A stretch of DNA of 64,000 bases from Candidatus Gastranaerophilales bacterium (GCA_944323625.1 CALUTD010000004.1:1-64000), one strand, 5' to 3'. Positions 24,140-33,294 are shown, counted from the first letter of the stretch. Notes: generated from the letters alone by a model not told the origin. Made by a program: numbers and translations.

Positions 24140-26380
24140 ATGGCAAAAAAGAAAGAGAATATACTTGTAATAGTTGAGTCACCTGCAAAATCCAAAACAA
24201 TCAAGAAAATATTGGGCAGCTCATACGATATTGAGGCGAGTTACGGGCATATAAGAGATTTTCCGCCGAAAGTATTGGGTTTTGATGTACAGCATGATTT
24301 TAAACCGACTTTTGAAGTCATTCCCGAAAAAAAAGCAGTTGTAAAAAAATTAAATGAACTTGCAAAAAAAGCCGACAAAGTTTATCTTGCATCCGACCCT
24401 GACCGTGAAGGAGAAGCCATTGCCTGGCATGTAAGACAGGTTATTGATGTTCCGGATGATAAAGTTTTCAGAATTGAATTTAATGAAATAACTCCAAAAG
24501 CCGTAACTTATGCAGTGGAACATTCAAGACAAATTGATATGCAAAGGGTAAAAGCCCAGCAGACAAGACAAATTCTTGACAGACTTGTAGGTTATAAAAT
24601 AAGTCCGGTATTATGGGAAAAAATGCGAAATTATCATCTGTCCGCAGGCAGAGTACAAAGTGTAGCTCTTAAAATGATATGTGATAGAGAAGAAGAAATA
24701 AAAGCATTTACTCCTGTTGAATATTGGACAATTTCTGCAGATTTATTGAAAGATAAATCAAAGTTTACTGCAGAACTTTCAAAATATAAAAATGAAAAAA
24801 CAGATATAAAAAATGAAGATGAAGCAAATAAAATAGTACAATACCTTAAAGAAAAAGACAGAGAATTTCAAGTTTCTAAAATATCAACAAGAAATACTCA
24901 AAGAAAGCCTACAGCCCCTTTTATAACTTCAACACTCCAAAGAGCAGCAAGCAGTAAATTGGGTTACGGTGTATCAAAGACAATGCAAATTGCGCAAAAA
25001 CTATATGAAGGTATTGATATAGGAACGGATGGTCCTGTAGGGTTAATTACCTATATGAGAACTGATTCCGTAAGAATTTCAGACGATGCACAAGCAGCTG
25101 CAAAGGATTTTATTACAGAAACATACGGTGATAAATATTATCCGAAAACTCCTAATAATTATGTAAAAAAATCAAAAAATGTTCAGGATGCGCATGAGGC
25201 AATCAGACCTTCTTATGTTGACAAAACACCTGAAAGTATTAAATCTTACCTTACAAATGAGCAGTATCAGTTATATAAACTTATTTGGAGCAAGTTTGTA
25301 GCTTCACAAATGGAGAGTGCTTCAGTCAAAAACACAACTGTTGATATAGAAGCAGGTGATTGTCTATTCAAAGCCGGAGTTAGTAAAATTACCTTTGACG
25401 GCTATCTGAAAGTATATAATGAAGATGAAGAAGAAAAAGAAATTACTTCAAAAATTCCGGATTTAAAAGAGGGAGATTCTCTTAAACTAAAAGAAGTACT
25501 CCCCAAACAGCATTTTACTTCTCCGCCGCCGAGATTTACGGAAGCTTCTCTCGTTAAGGCTCTTGAAGAACATGGAATAGGCAGACCAAGTACTTATGCA
25601 CCGATTATATCAAAAATTCAACAAAAAAATTATGTTGAAAAAATTGATAAAGCACTTGCACCGACTATGCTTGGCATGACTTTATGTAAGCAACTTGTTG
25701 AATATTTTAAAGATATTATGAATTATAAGTTTACAGCTACAATGGAAACAAAACTTGATGATATTGCAGAGAATAAGCTGCAATGGAATGAAGTTTTAAA
25801 GGAATTTTATACTCCATTTATTGATACTGTTGCCAGTGCGAAACAAAATATGGGTAAAGTTTTGATTGAATCCGATACCATCTGCCCCAATTGCGGAAGT
25901 AAAATGGTCGTAAGAACAAGCAGGTTTGGAACTCAATTTTTAGGCTGCTCAAGATACCCCGAATGTAAAACAATGCTTCCTTTAAATTCAGATGGGCAAC
26001 CTGTAGTGCAGAATCAAGAAACTGATGAAAAATGTGAGAAATGCTCATCTTCTATGATTCAAAAAACAGGGCCTTACGGACCCTATTTGGAATGCACAAA
26101 TCCTGAATGTAAGCATAGAAAACGCATAATAAAATCTACAGGGGTAAAATGTCCCAAATGTGCCAAAGGTGAAATAGTATTTAAAAAATCTAAATACGGT
26201 AAAGTATTTTTTGGCTGCAGTGAGTATCCTGATTGTGATTTTGTTTCCTGGTATGAGCCGGTTAATGAAAAATGTCCCGAATGCGGAAGTATACTTGTCA
26301 AAAAAATAACTAAAAAATCTAAAAAACTTGCCTGCAGCAATAAAGATTGTAAGTTTTCAAAAGATATGGAAGAAGAATAG
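24140..26380 (+). CDS. topA: DNA topoisomerase I
   Basis: This 746-residue type IA topoisomerase has a Toprim domain with VIVESPAKSKT and SDPDREGEAIAWH. The active-site tyrosine is Y305 in GLITYMRTDS, and HEAIRPS and GIGRPSTYAPI complete the core. Four C-terminal tetracysteine zinc ribbons follow, beginning CPNCGSKM, CEKCSSSM, CPKCAKGE and CPECGSIL. It relaxes negative supercoils. GAGAGAG lies before the ATG, and it is co-directional with dprA (8-nt gap) and aroE (2-nt gap). Confidence 0.97.
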   Translation: MAKKKENILVIVESPAKSKTIKKILGSSYDIEASYGHIRDFPPKVLGFDVQHDFKPTFEVIPEKKAVVKKLNELAKKADKVYLASDPDREGEAIAWHVRQVIDVPDDKVFRIEFNEITPKAVTYAVEHSRQIDMQRVKAQQTRQILDRLVGYKISPVLWEKMRNYHLSAGRVQSVALKMICDREEEIKAFTPVEYWTISADLLKDKSKFTAELSKYKNEKTDIKNEDEANKIVQYLKEKDREFQVSKISTRNTQRKPTAPFITSTLQRAASSKLGYGVSKTMQIAQKLYEGIDIGTDGPVGLITYMRTDSVRISDDAQAAAKDFITETYGDKYYPKTPNNYVKKSKNVQDAHEAIRPSYVDKTPESIKSYLTNEQYQLYKLIWSKFVASQMESASVKNTTVDIEAGDCLFKAGVSKITFDGYLKVYNEDEEEKEITSKIPDLKEGDSLKLKEVLPKQHFTSPPPRFTEASLVKALEEHGIGRPSTYAPIISKIQQKNYVEKIDKALAPTMLGMTLCKQLVEYFKDIMNYKFTATMETKLDDIAENKLQWNEVLKEFYTPFIDTVASAKQNMGKVLIESDTICPNCGSKMVVRTSRFGTQFLGCSRYPECKTMLPLNSDGQPVVQNQETDEKCEKCSSSMIQKTGPYGPYLECTNPECKHRKRIIKSTGVKCPKCAKGEIVFKKSKYGKVFFGCSEYPDCDFVSWYEPVNEKCPECGSILVKKITKKSKKLACSNKDCKFSKDMEEE

Positions 26381-26382
26381 AT

Positions 26383-27234
26383 ATGTATAAATTTGGCTTA
26401 ATAGGTTATCCACTGTCACATTCAATGTCTAAAGTTATTCAGGAGGCTGCATTTGAGTCTATTGGTGAAAAAGGCAGCTATGAAATTTTGGAAACAGAGC
26501 AAGAAGACCTTATAACAAGATTAAAATACTTAAAAACAAATGGATTTCAGGGTTTTAACGTTACTATTCCGTTAAAAGTGCCGATAACGTTATTTTTATC
26601 AGGTGTTGACAATGTTGCAAATATTGCAGGGAGTGCTAATACGATAAAAATAATGAATGATTCCTCAATGTTCGGATACAATACTGATGTATATGGTTTT
26701 GTAGAAGCAATTCCGGAGAATTTCAGAGCTCAAATAAAGGATTCAAATATAGCAGTACTGGGGAACGGAGGCGCAGCGCGCGCAGTGGGTGTCGGTATTT
26801 CTATATTGAAAGCAAAAAAAATTGATTTTTACGTAAGAAATATTATTAATGCATCTGAAATGCTTTCTGTTCTTAGGAGAAGTTTTCCCGAAGTCGAAAT
26901 GAATTGTATTCAAATAGAAAGTTTAAAAGATTTATCATCATACAAAATGCTTGTAAATACTACTCCTATAGGTATGAGAAGTAAAGCAATGGGTTTATCC
27001 CCTGTTGAGGAAGAAGTTATTAAAACAATGGATAAAGAATCGTGTGTATATGATATAGTTTATAATCCTTTAAAAACAGAATTAATAAAAATAGCAAAGA
27101 AGAACGGAATAAAAACAATTCAAGGGCTTGATATGCTAATATATCAAGGGGCAAAAGCATTTGAAATTTGGACGGGTAAAAAACCCGATGTTTTAAAAAT
27201 GAAAATAGCTGCACTTGAAGAAATGTGTGATTAA
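26383..27234 (+). CDS. aroE: Shikimate dehydrogenase
   Basis: This 283-residue protein has the substrate motif GYPLSHSMSK, catalytic Lys/Asn-containing NVTIPLKV, NTDVYGF, the NADP loop LGNGGAARAVG and QGLDMLIYQGAKAFEIWTG near the end. It reduces 3-dehydroshikimate to shikimate in the aromatic amino-acid pathway. It sits 2 nt after topA, so translation is probably coupled. No obvious terminator follows. Confidence 0.96.
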   Translation: MYKFGLIGYPLSHSMSKVIQEAAFESIGEKGSYEILETEQEDLITRLKYLKTNGFQGFNVTIPLKVPITLFLSGVDNVANIAGSANTIKIMNDSSMFGYNTDVYGFVEAIPENFRAQIKDSNIAVLGNGGAARAVGVGISILKAKKIDFYVRNIINASEMLSVLRRSFPEVEMNCIQIESLKDLSSYKMLVNTTPIGMRSKAMGLSPVEEEVIKTMDKESCVYDIVYNPLKTELIKIAKKNGIKTIQGLDMLIYQGAKAFEIWTGKKPDVLKMKIAALEEMCD

Positions 27235-27246
27235 TTTGTTTTAATT

Positions 27247-27274
27247 GTCATACTGAACTCGTTTCCGAATGTAT
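27247..27274. repeat. Possible remnant of a dispersed palindromic intergenic repeat
   Basis: GTCATACTGAACTCGTTTCC, continuing with GAATGTAT, resembles the imperfect palindrome of the GTCATTCTGAAC...GTTTCAGAAT type that I recall as an intergenic repeat in many bacterial genomes. It is a single copy in this window, so this is a weak call. The remainder of 27235-27414 holds no gene I can support. Confidence 0.25.
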
Positions 27275-27414
27275 GGGGGGATGTTTCTTATTCCTTGCTA
27301 AAAAGTATAAAAATCTAACAATTTATTGCGTAGATTTTGACTTGTTCAGGTTTACAAGCGAGGGGGAGTACTTTCTTGTTAGCTACTTAAACGATTTAAA
27401 AGAAGCCCTCTTTG

Positions 27415-28383
27415 CTACAATAAGTCTGCAAAGGGTAAAGTGATATTAACAGGTTCTGTTTCTAAATATTTTATTGCACTTTGAGCAGCTATTGCACCAT
27501 CTGCCGCAGCGGTTATGACCTGTCTTAGGGGTGTGTTCCTTACATCACCGGCTGCGAATACACCTCTTACAGATGTCTGCATATTAACATCAGTTTCAAT
27601 AAACCCGTTTTTATTTTGTTTCAATTGTCCTGAAAATAATTCAACATTAGGGCTCAACCCTATATACGGAAATACGCCGTCAACTTCTAATTCCTTAATC
27701 TCATCTGTTTTAGTATTTTGTATAATTATTTTCTTAACAACATCAGTGCCTTTTATTTCAACCACAGATGAGTTTAAAATAAATTCTATTTTATTGTTTT
27801 GACAAACTCTGCTGCAAACAATTTTATCGGCTCTTAAACCTTCACGTCTGTGTATAATATAAACTTTTTTAGCATATTTAGTAAGGTAATGTGCTTCTTC
27901 AAGTGCAGAGTTACCGCCGCCGATAACGGCTACAATTTTGTCTTTATAAAACGTTCCGTCACAAACGGCACAATAGCTGACTCCGCGGCCTTTATATTCC
28001 GCTTCACCCGGTATATTTAATTTTTTTGCCTGTGCCCCCGTTGCTATTATTACAGTGTTTGCTTTAAAAATATTTTCTTTTGTTTCAATTTCCTTTAGTC
28101 CGCCAAGAAGGTTAACTCGTTCTATTTCAACCATTGGAAATTTTTCAACTCCGAATTTATCTGTATGTTCTTCAAATTTTTCCATTAATTCATAACCGCC
28201 TATTATCGGAAATCCCGGATAATTTTCCAGTTCAAAATAATTTGACGGCTGTCCGCCAAACATATTTATATCTATTATTGCTGTTTTAAGATTACCGCGT
28301 GAAGCATATATACCGGCTGAAAACCCTGCAGGCCCGGCACCTAAAATTAAACAATCAAATAGTAATTCTTTTTTTTCCGTCAT
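27415..28383 (-). CDS. trxB: Thioredoxin reductase
   Basis: This 322-residue flavoprotein has FAD motif ILGAGPAGFSAGIYASRG, substrate-side GGQPSNYFELENYPGFP, the redox-active pair CAVC in SYCAVCDGTFYKDK, NADPH motif VIGGGNSALEEAHYL and the final FAD motif GVFAAGDVRNTPLRQV. It reduces thioredoxin with NADPH in the cytoplasm. The Shine-Dalgarno GGTGAGGG precedes the ATG. It follows the secreted 165-residue protein gene by 17 nt on the same strand, so they may share a transcript. Confidence 0.96.
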   Translation of the reverse strand: MTEKKELLFDCLILGAGPAGFSAGIYASRGNLKTAIIDINMFGGQPSNYFELENYPGFPIIGGYELMEKFEEHTDKFGVEKFPMVEIERVNLLGGLKEIETKENIFKANTVIIATGAQAKKLNIPGEAEYKGRGVSYCAVCDGTFYKDKIVAVIGGGNSALEEAHYLTKYAKKVYIIHRREGLRADKIVCSRVCQNNKIEFILNSSVVEIKGTDVVKKIIIQNTKTDEIKELEVDGVFPYIGLSPNVELFSGQLKQNKNGFIETDVNMQTSVRGVFAAGDVRNTPLRQVITAAADGAIAAQSAIKYLETEPVNITLPFADLL

Positions 28384-28400
28384 TTTCCCTCACCTCTTCA

Positions 28401-28898
28401 TTATATTCCCATAATCCCCGAAATCGGGGCGCCAAGAATTTTTGTCCCTTTTACTTTAAATTCGACGTAATCTTCTTTAATAAGTTTCCCATTTTGAAAT
28501 GTTTTTATACTTATTTTATCTACTCCCGTAAAATTATCTCCCTGAATCGTTAATATTGGTGTTTCTACTGATTCTTCATCAGGGAAATATGTCCTTTTCT
28601 CGAACTTAACGGTTTTTCCTTTTACATCATTAACCGTAATATCTGCTCTTGCACCTGATAAAGGATTCATTAATGTTATAATATCACCTTGGCGTTTAAG
28701 TGTCCAAATGTCAACACTTGTTTTGTCAAAAAGATTTTTATTTGTTGTATGCGTACATACTGATACTACTTTCCAATCCCCGTAAAATTCTTCGGGAACT
28801 TTATCCGTCATCATTACGGAACCTTCTATTACCGCGCTAAAACACGGCATTACGCATAAAAATATTAAAGTGTAAACTGTAAATAATATCTTTTTCAT
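28401..28898 (-). CDS. Exported hypothetical protein
   Basis: An N-terminal signal peptide (about 1-21, LFTVYTLIFLCVMPCFS) leads into a 144-residue mature part that looks all-beta, with alternating polar/hydrophobic strands and no cysteine pairs I can assign. The family is not recognised. EFYGDWKVVSVCTHTTNKN and DIWTLKRQGDIITLMNP recall lipocalin-like or small beta-barrel periplasmic proteins, but I cannot name it. It lies upstream of trxB on the same strand. There is no Shine-Dalgarno at the start. Confidence 0.7.
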   Translation of the reverse strand: MKKILFTVYTLIFLCVMPCFSAVIEGSVMMTDKVPEEFYGDWKVVSVCTHTTNKNLFDKTSVDIWTLKRQGDIITLMNPLSGARADITVNDVKGKTVKFEKRTYFPDEESVETPILTIQGDNFTGVDKISIKTFQNGKLIKEDYVEFKVKGTKILGAPISGIMGI

Positions 28899-28999
28899 AT
28901 ATTTTATTTAATAATGTTTTTGTAATAATCAAATTCCCTGTTTTGTATAACCTGTTTTACAGTATTTTTATTTTTAAAATTTATTTTCTTATTATATAT

Positions 29000-29027
29000 T
29001 TGCCAAATTAATAAAAAGTATTATTAT
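29000..29027 (+). promoter_or_regulatory. Promoter giving a leaderless mRNA for the 187-residue exported protein
   Basis: TTGCCA (29000-29005; five of six), 16 nt, then TATTAT (29022-29027). Six bases (TAAATT) separate the -10 box from ATG 29034. No Shine-Dalgarno is present. Confidence 0.55.
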
Positions 29028-29033
29028 TAAATT

Positions 29034-29597
29034 ATGAAGAAGTTAATTTTATTATTATTTTTAATGTTTATATTTACACCATTCGCATACAGTTCTGAGC
29101 TCGATTTTGATACTTTATATGAAAATGCGCAGCCTTTTGGTTCAAAATTATATAATGATGTTGACCCGTTTGAAGATGAAGATATGATAAAATATGCATG
29201 GTCGCCATACCCTCTTTTCAGGACTTCCGCTTTTTTATATTTTAAGGATTCAGTTATAGAACCGGGATACTACTCTCTTACTCCGAGAAATTTTAAAAAA
29301 AATGACTATATTTTGTTCAAACAAAACGGAAAAGTTCAATTTGTTATACCTGTTGTAAAAAAAGAAAATACTCCTATGAATTTTTATGATGCAAATACTC
29401 CAAAAGTAAAACAAACTAAATGGCAAAAGTTCACCTCTACCGTAAGAAAAAAATTTTATGATACAGCTAAAGATTCAATGCGCTCTACCCCACCGAGTTC
29501 ACTTGTTAATATTGAAGTAGAAACAAAATATATTGTTTTAATTCTGTATTATGGAGAAAGCAAATACACTGCTATTTTTAAAAGAACTCCTTATTAA
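29034..29597 (+). CDS. Exported hypothetical protein
   Basis: A signal peptide (about 1-21, LLLFLMFIFTPFAYSS) precedes a 166-residue mature region with no recognised domain. It has a Tyr/Phe-rich middle (YSLTPRNFKKNDYILFKQNG) and a beta-strand-like C-terminus (YIVLILYYGESKYTAIFKR). It is divergent from the 28401-28898 gene, with 135 bp between them. A similar size and export signal suggest two envelope proteins sharing one control region, though they show no clear sequence similarity. The promoter predicts a leaderless transcript. Confidence 0.7.
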   Translation: MKKLILLLFLMFIFTPFAYSSELDFDTLYENAQPFGSKLYNDVDPFEDEDMIKYAWSPYPLFRTSAFLYFKDSVIEPGYYSLTPRNFKKNDYILFKQNGKVQFVIPVVKKENTPMNFYDANTPKVKQTKWQKFTSTVRKKFYDTAKDSMRSTPPSSLVNIEVETKYIVLILYYGESKYTAIFKRTPY

Positions 29598-29633
29598 AAT
29601 ATTAAAGAATTTTACATTATTTATTTTGCTCAC

Positions 29634-29690
29634 TTGACAGTTGAACAATTGTTCATTTATACTATTAATATAATTGAACATATTTTCAAT
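29634..29690 (+). promoter_or_regulatory. Promoter with palindromic metal-sensor-type operator for the P1B ATPase
   Basis: TTGACA (29634-29639), 18 nt, then TATACT (29658-29663). The perfect 14-bp palindrome TGAACAATTGTTCA (29642-29655) fills the spacer. A second inverted repeat, AATTGAA...TTCAATT, lies downstream around 29672-29691. TGAAC/GTTCA half-sites are known for ArsR/SmtB-family zinc or cadmium repressors, so binding here would block RNA polymerase until metal rises. No ArsR-family gene is adjacent; a regulator in trans is inferred. Confidence 0.6.
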
Positions 29691-29704
29691 TGAAAGGCGT
29701 AATT

Positions 29705-31609
29705 ATGTGTGAAAATCACGAACACTCAAAAAATGAACATGGACACAATCACGAACACTGTAATCACGGAATAAATTTAAACATTATATTTTTGAGCATT
29801 GTTTTGTTTGTAATTGCTGTTTTAGAGCAAAATTCAGTACTTAAATTATTGTTGTATACAGCTGCATACTTGACTGCAGGCTATAGCGTAATTTATCAGG
29901 CGTTGAAAAATTTATTAAACGGTAAAATTTTTGATGAAAATTTTTTGATGACGATAGCTACCATCGGAGCATTTTGTCTTGGTGAATATCCTGAAGCTGT
30001 AAGCGTTATGGTATTGTATCTGATAGGTGAATATTTGCAGCATAAGGCCGTTGCCAATTCACACAAATCTGTTTCCGATTTGATGGATATTTGTCCTGAT
30101 TATGCAAATATAGAGTCGGAAGGAGAGGTAAAAAAAGTAAATCCGTCTGAAGTTAAACCCGGCAGTATAATTTTAATAAAACCCGGAGAAAAAATTCCGA
30201 TTGACGGAGTTGTTACCTTTGGCAATTCTTTTATTGATACTTCTTCATTAACCGGTGAAAGTGTTTTAGTTGAAGTAAAAGAAGGAAATGAAGTTTTATC
30301 GGGCAGCATTAATATGCAATCTTTGATAAGGATTAAAACGACAAAATTATTTAAGGATTCTGCTGTTTCAAAAATACTTGAACTTGTTGAAAATGCTTCA
30401 TCAAAGAAATCTACTGCCGAAAAATTTATTACAAAATTTGCACGTTATTATACTCCCGTAGTAGTTATTTGCGCTTTATTACTTGTAGTAATTCCGTTTT
30501 TAGCTGGAGTGCCCGATATAAAAATGTGGGTGCAAAGAGCTTTAACTTTTTTGGTTATTTCATGCCCGTGTGCTCTTGTAATATCTGTTCCGTTAACATT
30601 CTTTTGTGCAATCGGAAGTGCTTCAAAGAAAGGGATATTAATAAAAGGCAGCGGATATATTGAAAAACTGTCCAAACCGTTTGCGGTAGTATTTGATAAA
30701 ACGGGTACAATTACGAAGGGAGTATTTAAAGTTACGCAAATAATTCCCGATAATGATTCAAACAGTGATGATGTTTTAAAATATGCTGCAATAAGTGAAT
30801 ATTATTCAAACCATCCTATCGCTATATCTTTAAAAGAAGCATATTCAAAACCTATTGACCCTAAAATAATATTGAAAGTTAATGAATTTGCCGGAAAAGG
30901 TGTTATAGTTAATACGGAAAATGCCGAAATAATTGCCGGAAATGAAACTTTAATGAACGAATATAATATTGGCATTCCAAAAACAGACAAAGCGGCAACC
31001 GTAATATATGTTGCAGTTAACAAACAATATAAAGGTTGTATATTAATTTCAGATGAATTAAAACCTCAATCTAAGGATGCAGTTTATTCTCTTAAAAAGA
31101 TAACTGATAATGTAGTTATGTTAACGGGTGATTCTGAAAGGAAAGCTTTAGAAACAGCACGTGAATGCGGTATTGATAAGGTTTATTCTAATTTATTGCC
31201 TGCGGATAAAGTGAATAAATTAGAAGAACTTATTAATATGAAAAAAGGTAATGTAATATTTGCCGGTGACGGTATAAATGATGCTCCTGTATTAATGAGG
31301 TCTGATGTTGGTATTGCTATGGGGGCTTTAGGGTCGGATGCCGCAATTGAAGCTGCAGATGTCGTTATTACCGATGATAATCCGTTTAAAATATATACAG
31401 CAATTGATATTTCAAAATTTGCAATGAGAATAGTAAAACAAAATATAATTTTGGCTATAGGTGTTAAGTTCTTGTTTCTTGCACTTTCCACTGTAGGGCT
31501 TATGACTATGTGGGGAGCAATATTTGCAGATGTCGGAGTTACACTTTTAGCTGTACTCAACTCTTTAAGAATGATGAAATCCAATAAAACAAATCAAACT
31601 AACGGGTAA
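29705..31609 (+). CDS. Heavy-metal P1B-type ATPase (Zn/Cd/Pb exporter type)
   Basis: I chose ATG 29705, preceded by GAAAGG, over an in-frame TTG at 29690. The 634-residue protein begins with a His-rich metal-binding stretch (HEHSKNEHGHNHEHCNHG) instead of an HMA domain. It then has membrane helices, the actuator TGE loop (SLTGESV), the membrane CPC motif (SCPCAL), the phosphorylation site DKTGT, the P1B marker SNHPIA and the hinge GDGINDAPVL. CPC plus the His-rich tail suits zinc/cadmium/lead export more than copper, but copper is not excluded. Transcription is probably metal-controlled, and a terminator overlaps its last codons. Confidence 0.92.
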   Translation: MCENHEHSKNEHGHNHEHCNHGINLNIIFLSIVLFVIAVLEQNSVLKLLLYTAAYLTAGYSVIYQALKNLLNGKIFDENFLMTIATIGAFCLGEYPEAVSVMVLYLIGEYLQHKAVANSHKSVSDLMDICPDYANIESEGEVKKVNPSEVKPGSIILIKPGEKIPIDGVVTFGNSFIDTSSLTGESVLVEVKEGNEVLSGSINMQSLIRIKTTKLFKDSAVSKILELVENASSKKSTAEKFITKFARYYTPVVVICALLLVVIPFLAGVPDIKMWVQRALTFLVISCPCALVISVPLTFFCAIGSASKKGILIKGSGYIEKLSKPFAVVFDKTGTITKGVFKVTQIIPDNDSNSDDVLKYAAISEYYSNHPIAISLKEAYSKPIDPKIILKVNEFAGKGVIVNTENAEIIAGNETLMNEYNIGIPKTDKAATVIYVAVNKQYKGCILISDELKPQSKDAVYSLKKITDNVVMLTGDSERKALETARECGIDKVYSNLLPADKVNKLEELINMKKGNVIFAGDGINDAPVLMRSDVGIAMGALGSDAAIEAADVVITDDNPFKIYTAIDISKFAMRIVKQNIILAIGVKFLFLALSTVGLMTMWGAIFADVGVTLLAVLNSLRMMKSNKTNQTNG

Positions 31610-31625
31610 ACCGTTAGTTTGATTT
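31591..31625. terminator. Bidirectional terminator overlapping the ATPase stop codon
   Basis: AAATCAAACTAACGG (31591-31605) and CCGTTAGTTTGATTT (31611-31625) form a perfect 15-bp stem with loop GTAAA. The loop contains the TAA stop of the ATPase gene, so the left arm encodes its last residues. It lies between convergent units and can serve both the ATPase and the AbiE pair. Confidence 0.8.
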
Positions 31626-31660
31626 GAATATAAACTCTTATAGAAAAATTATGTATGTTT

Positions 31661-32575
31661 TTATAACTTTTTTAGTTCAAATATTATTTCTTCAAACTCA
31701 GTTTGGTTATAATATAATGATTTATCATTTAAGTAGCCCTTCTTTAATTTTTTAAGCAAATTTTCATCAGGCTTTATGGCTGCATGATTTATTAAATCTT
31801 TTTTAGATAAAGGTTTTAAGCCATAGTATTCCAGGTTAATCTTATTTATATCGGATATTATACTTTCTAATTTTGTTTTATTTTGTAATAGGGTTTTTAC
31901 TTCAGTTGTTTGTAGTAACTTATAAATATCATAATAGTGTCGTGTTTTCTTTTGGAGAGTTTCCCCGTTATCTTTATCATAAATTTCTTTTATAGCAAAA
32001 ATTTTTTCAACAAATATACGTTCTATTGATAAAACATTTATTTCAAATGGTGCTGTATCATAATCTTCCAGTTTATAATCAACAATATTCTCAACATAAG
32101 AAGTAATTAATTTTTTTTGTATATTTGGAACAATACCACCTCTATATCCAGGTTCAAGTAAAATATCTTTTCCTACAGAACTAGTTATAGCAGCACTTAT
32201 TGTAGGGAAAGAAAATCTAAATGAAGCATATAACGTAGAGCGATTACCGGTTGTATAATTCAAAGCATCAAGATTATTAATAAATTCTCTTAAAGATATA
32301 AGACGTTTTTCTTTTTGAGTTTTAGAACGTGTTTTATCTGTTTCAAGCATTAACAAATCAATATCTTCAGAAAATCTTTCAATAAGATTATATGCTTTAG
32401 ATAAACAAGTTCCGCCTTTAAAAACAAATTCATTTGCGAATTCTGATTTAACAAGATTTTTAAGTAAATATGTAACCCAATAATCTTTTTCAATAATAAA
32501 TTCACTTAAGTTTACTTGTTTTGCTGCTTCAATTATGAAATATTTGAAATCTTTATGTTTATGCAGATACTTCAT
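31661..32575 (-). CDS. AbiEii/AbiGii-type nucleotidyltransferase toxin
   Basis: This 304-residue protein matches the AbiEii family: EKDYWVTYLLKNLVKSEFAN, then the nucleotidyltransferase core VFKGGTCLSKAYNLIERFSE followed by DIDLLML with the Asp pair. A long helical C-terminal half includes IFVEKIFAIKEIYDKDNGE. Known AbiEii toxins transfer nucleotides, with some acting on tRNA, and halt growth; together with AbiEi they form a toxin-antitoxin module that can give phage abortive infection. It lies downstream of the antitoxin gene with a 1-nt TAATG overlap, the normal order. The GGT is followed by Cys where Ser is common. Confidence 0.9.
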   Translation of the reverse strand: MKYLHKHKDFKYFIIEAAKQVNLSEFIIEKDYWVTYLLKNLVKSEFANEFVFKGGTCLSKAYNLIERFSEDIDLLMLETDKTRSKTQKEKRLISLREFINNLDALNYTTGNRSTLYASFRFSFPTISAAITSSVGKDILLEPGYRGGIVPNIQKKLITSYVENIVDYKLEDYDTAPFEINVLSIERIFVEKIFAIKEIYDKDNGETLQKKTRHYYDIYKLLQTTEVKTLLQNKTKLESIISDINKINLEYYGLKPLSKKDLINHAAIKPDENLLKKLKKGYLNDKSLYYNQTEFEEIIFELKKL

Positions 32576-33288
32576 TATCTTTCAGCCCTTATCTGCCAAT
32601 TTTTAGCATATAATAGCGCATTTCCTACATTCAAGTATACCATAGATAAAGGGTTTAGAGAATTTTTTAATTTGTTTAATAAATCATTATCAAAATCAAA
32701 TTCTTGTGCAATTGCACCAATAACGGATTTTACTCTTGTTGTTTCATAAAACGCCGATTTTACAAGTGATGTTAAGCTAACTTTATTGTTTCTAATTAAA
32801 ATTTTTATTTGATTTATAATATTTTCAATTGTTGTATCAGGAATTGTTTTTATATCAATGATTGCATCAAGTACAATGCGCTCTGTTTTCCCGCCATTAA
32901 CAGGTTTTTTCCTATAGATATATTTAATTTTTTCTTCCGATCTTAAATTACAATCACAAGCAATCACTATTTTATTTGGGACCTGAGTTGTCAGACCCAG
33001 CTCATTATATCCGGCAAGTCCGGAAATACAATAAAAATTACACTTATTCTTTACCTTTGACAATGCCAATTGTATATCGGAATATGAGGTTTCACCTAAG
33101 ACAGTTTTTTTGCTTCTATAATAAAAACCTCTTCTTGCTCGTTTTAAATTTCCTTCTTTTACTAAATCACTATATGCTTTTAATACATTCATTCGCGGGA
33201 AATTTGCGAAATCATTTATTGTCCAAATTTTGTCATAATTTGAATCTGAAAATATTTTTTTCTTTATTTTCGACTTAGTTGTATTCAT
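32575..33288 (-). CDS. AbiEi-type antitoxin / transcriptional repressor
   Basis: This 237-residue protein has an N-terminal winged helix-turn-helix (about 15-60: DKIWTINDFANFPRMNVLKA, then LKRARRGFYYRSKK) and a C-terminal AbiEi-like domain (about 80-235). Known AbiEi proteins bind inverted repeats in their own promoter and neutralise AbiEii without stable complex formation. Here a perfect 30-bp palindrome overlaps the -35 box, fitting self-repression. The ATG follows its -10 box by six bases with no Shine-Dalgarno, so the antitoxin mRNA is probably leaderless, while the toxin is read by coupling at TAATG. Confidence 0.85.
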   Translation of the reverse strand: MNTTKSKIKKKIFSDSNYDKIWTINDFANFPRMNVLKAYSDLVKEGNLKRARRGFYYRSKKTVLGETSYSDIQLALSKVKNKCNFYCISGLAGYNELGLTTQVPNKIVIACDCNLRSEEKIKYIYRKKPVNGGKTERIVLDAIIDIKTIPDTTIENIINQIKILIRNNKVSLTSLVKSAFYETTRVKSVIGAIAQEFDFDNDLLNKLKNSLNPLSMVYLNVGNALLYAKNWQIRAER

Positions 33289-33294
33289 GTTTTT

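Noticed and set aside
27275-27280. G6 run as a fourth phase-variation tract
   Set aside because: It is short and non-coding, with no promoter or frame it could switch.
30100-31584. Several antisense ORFs in the P1B ATPase gene
   Set aside because: Shadows of a strongly conserved gene with no starts or coding signature of their own.
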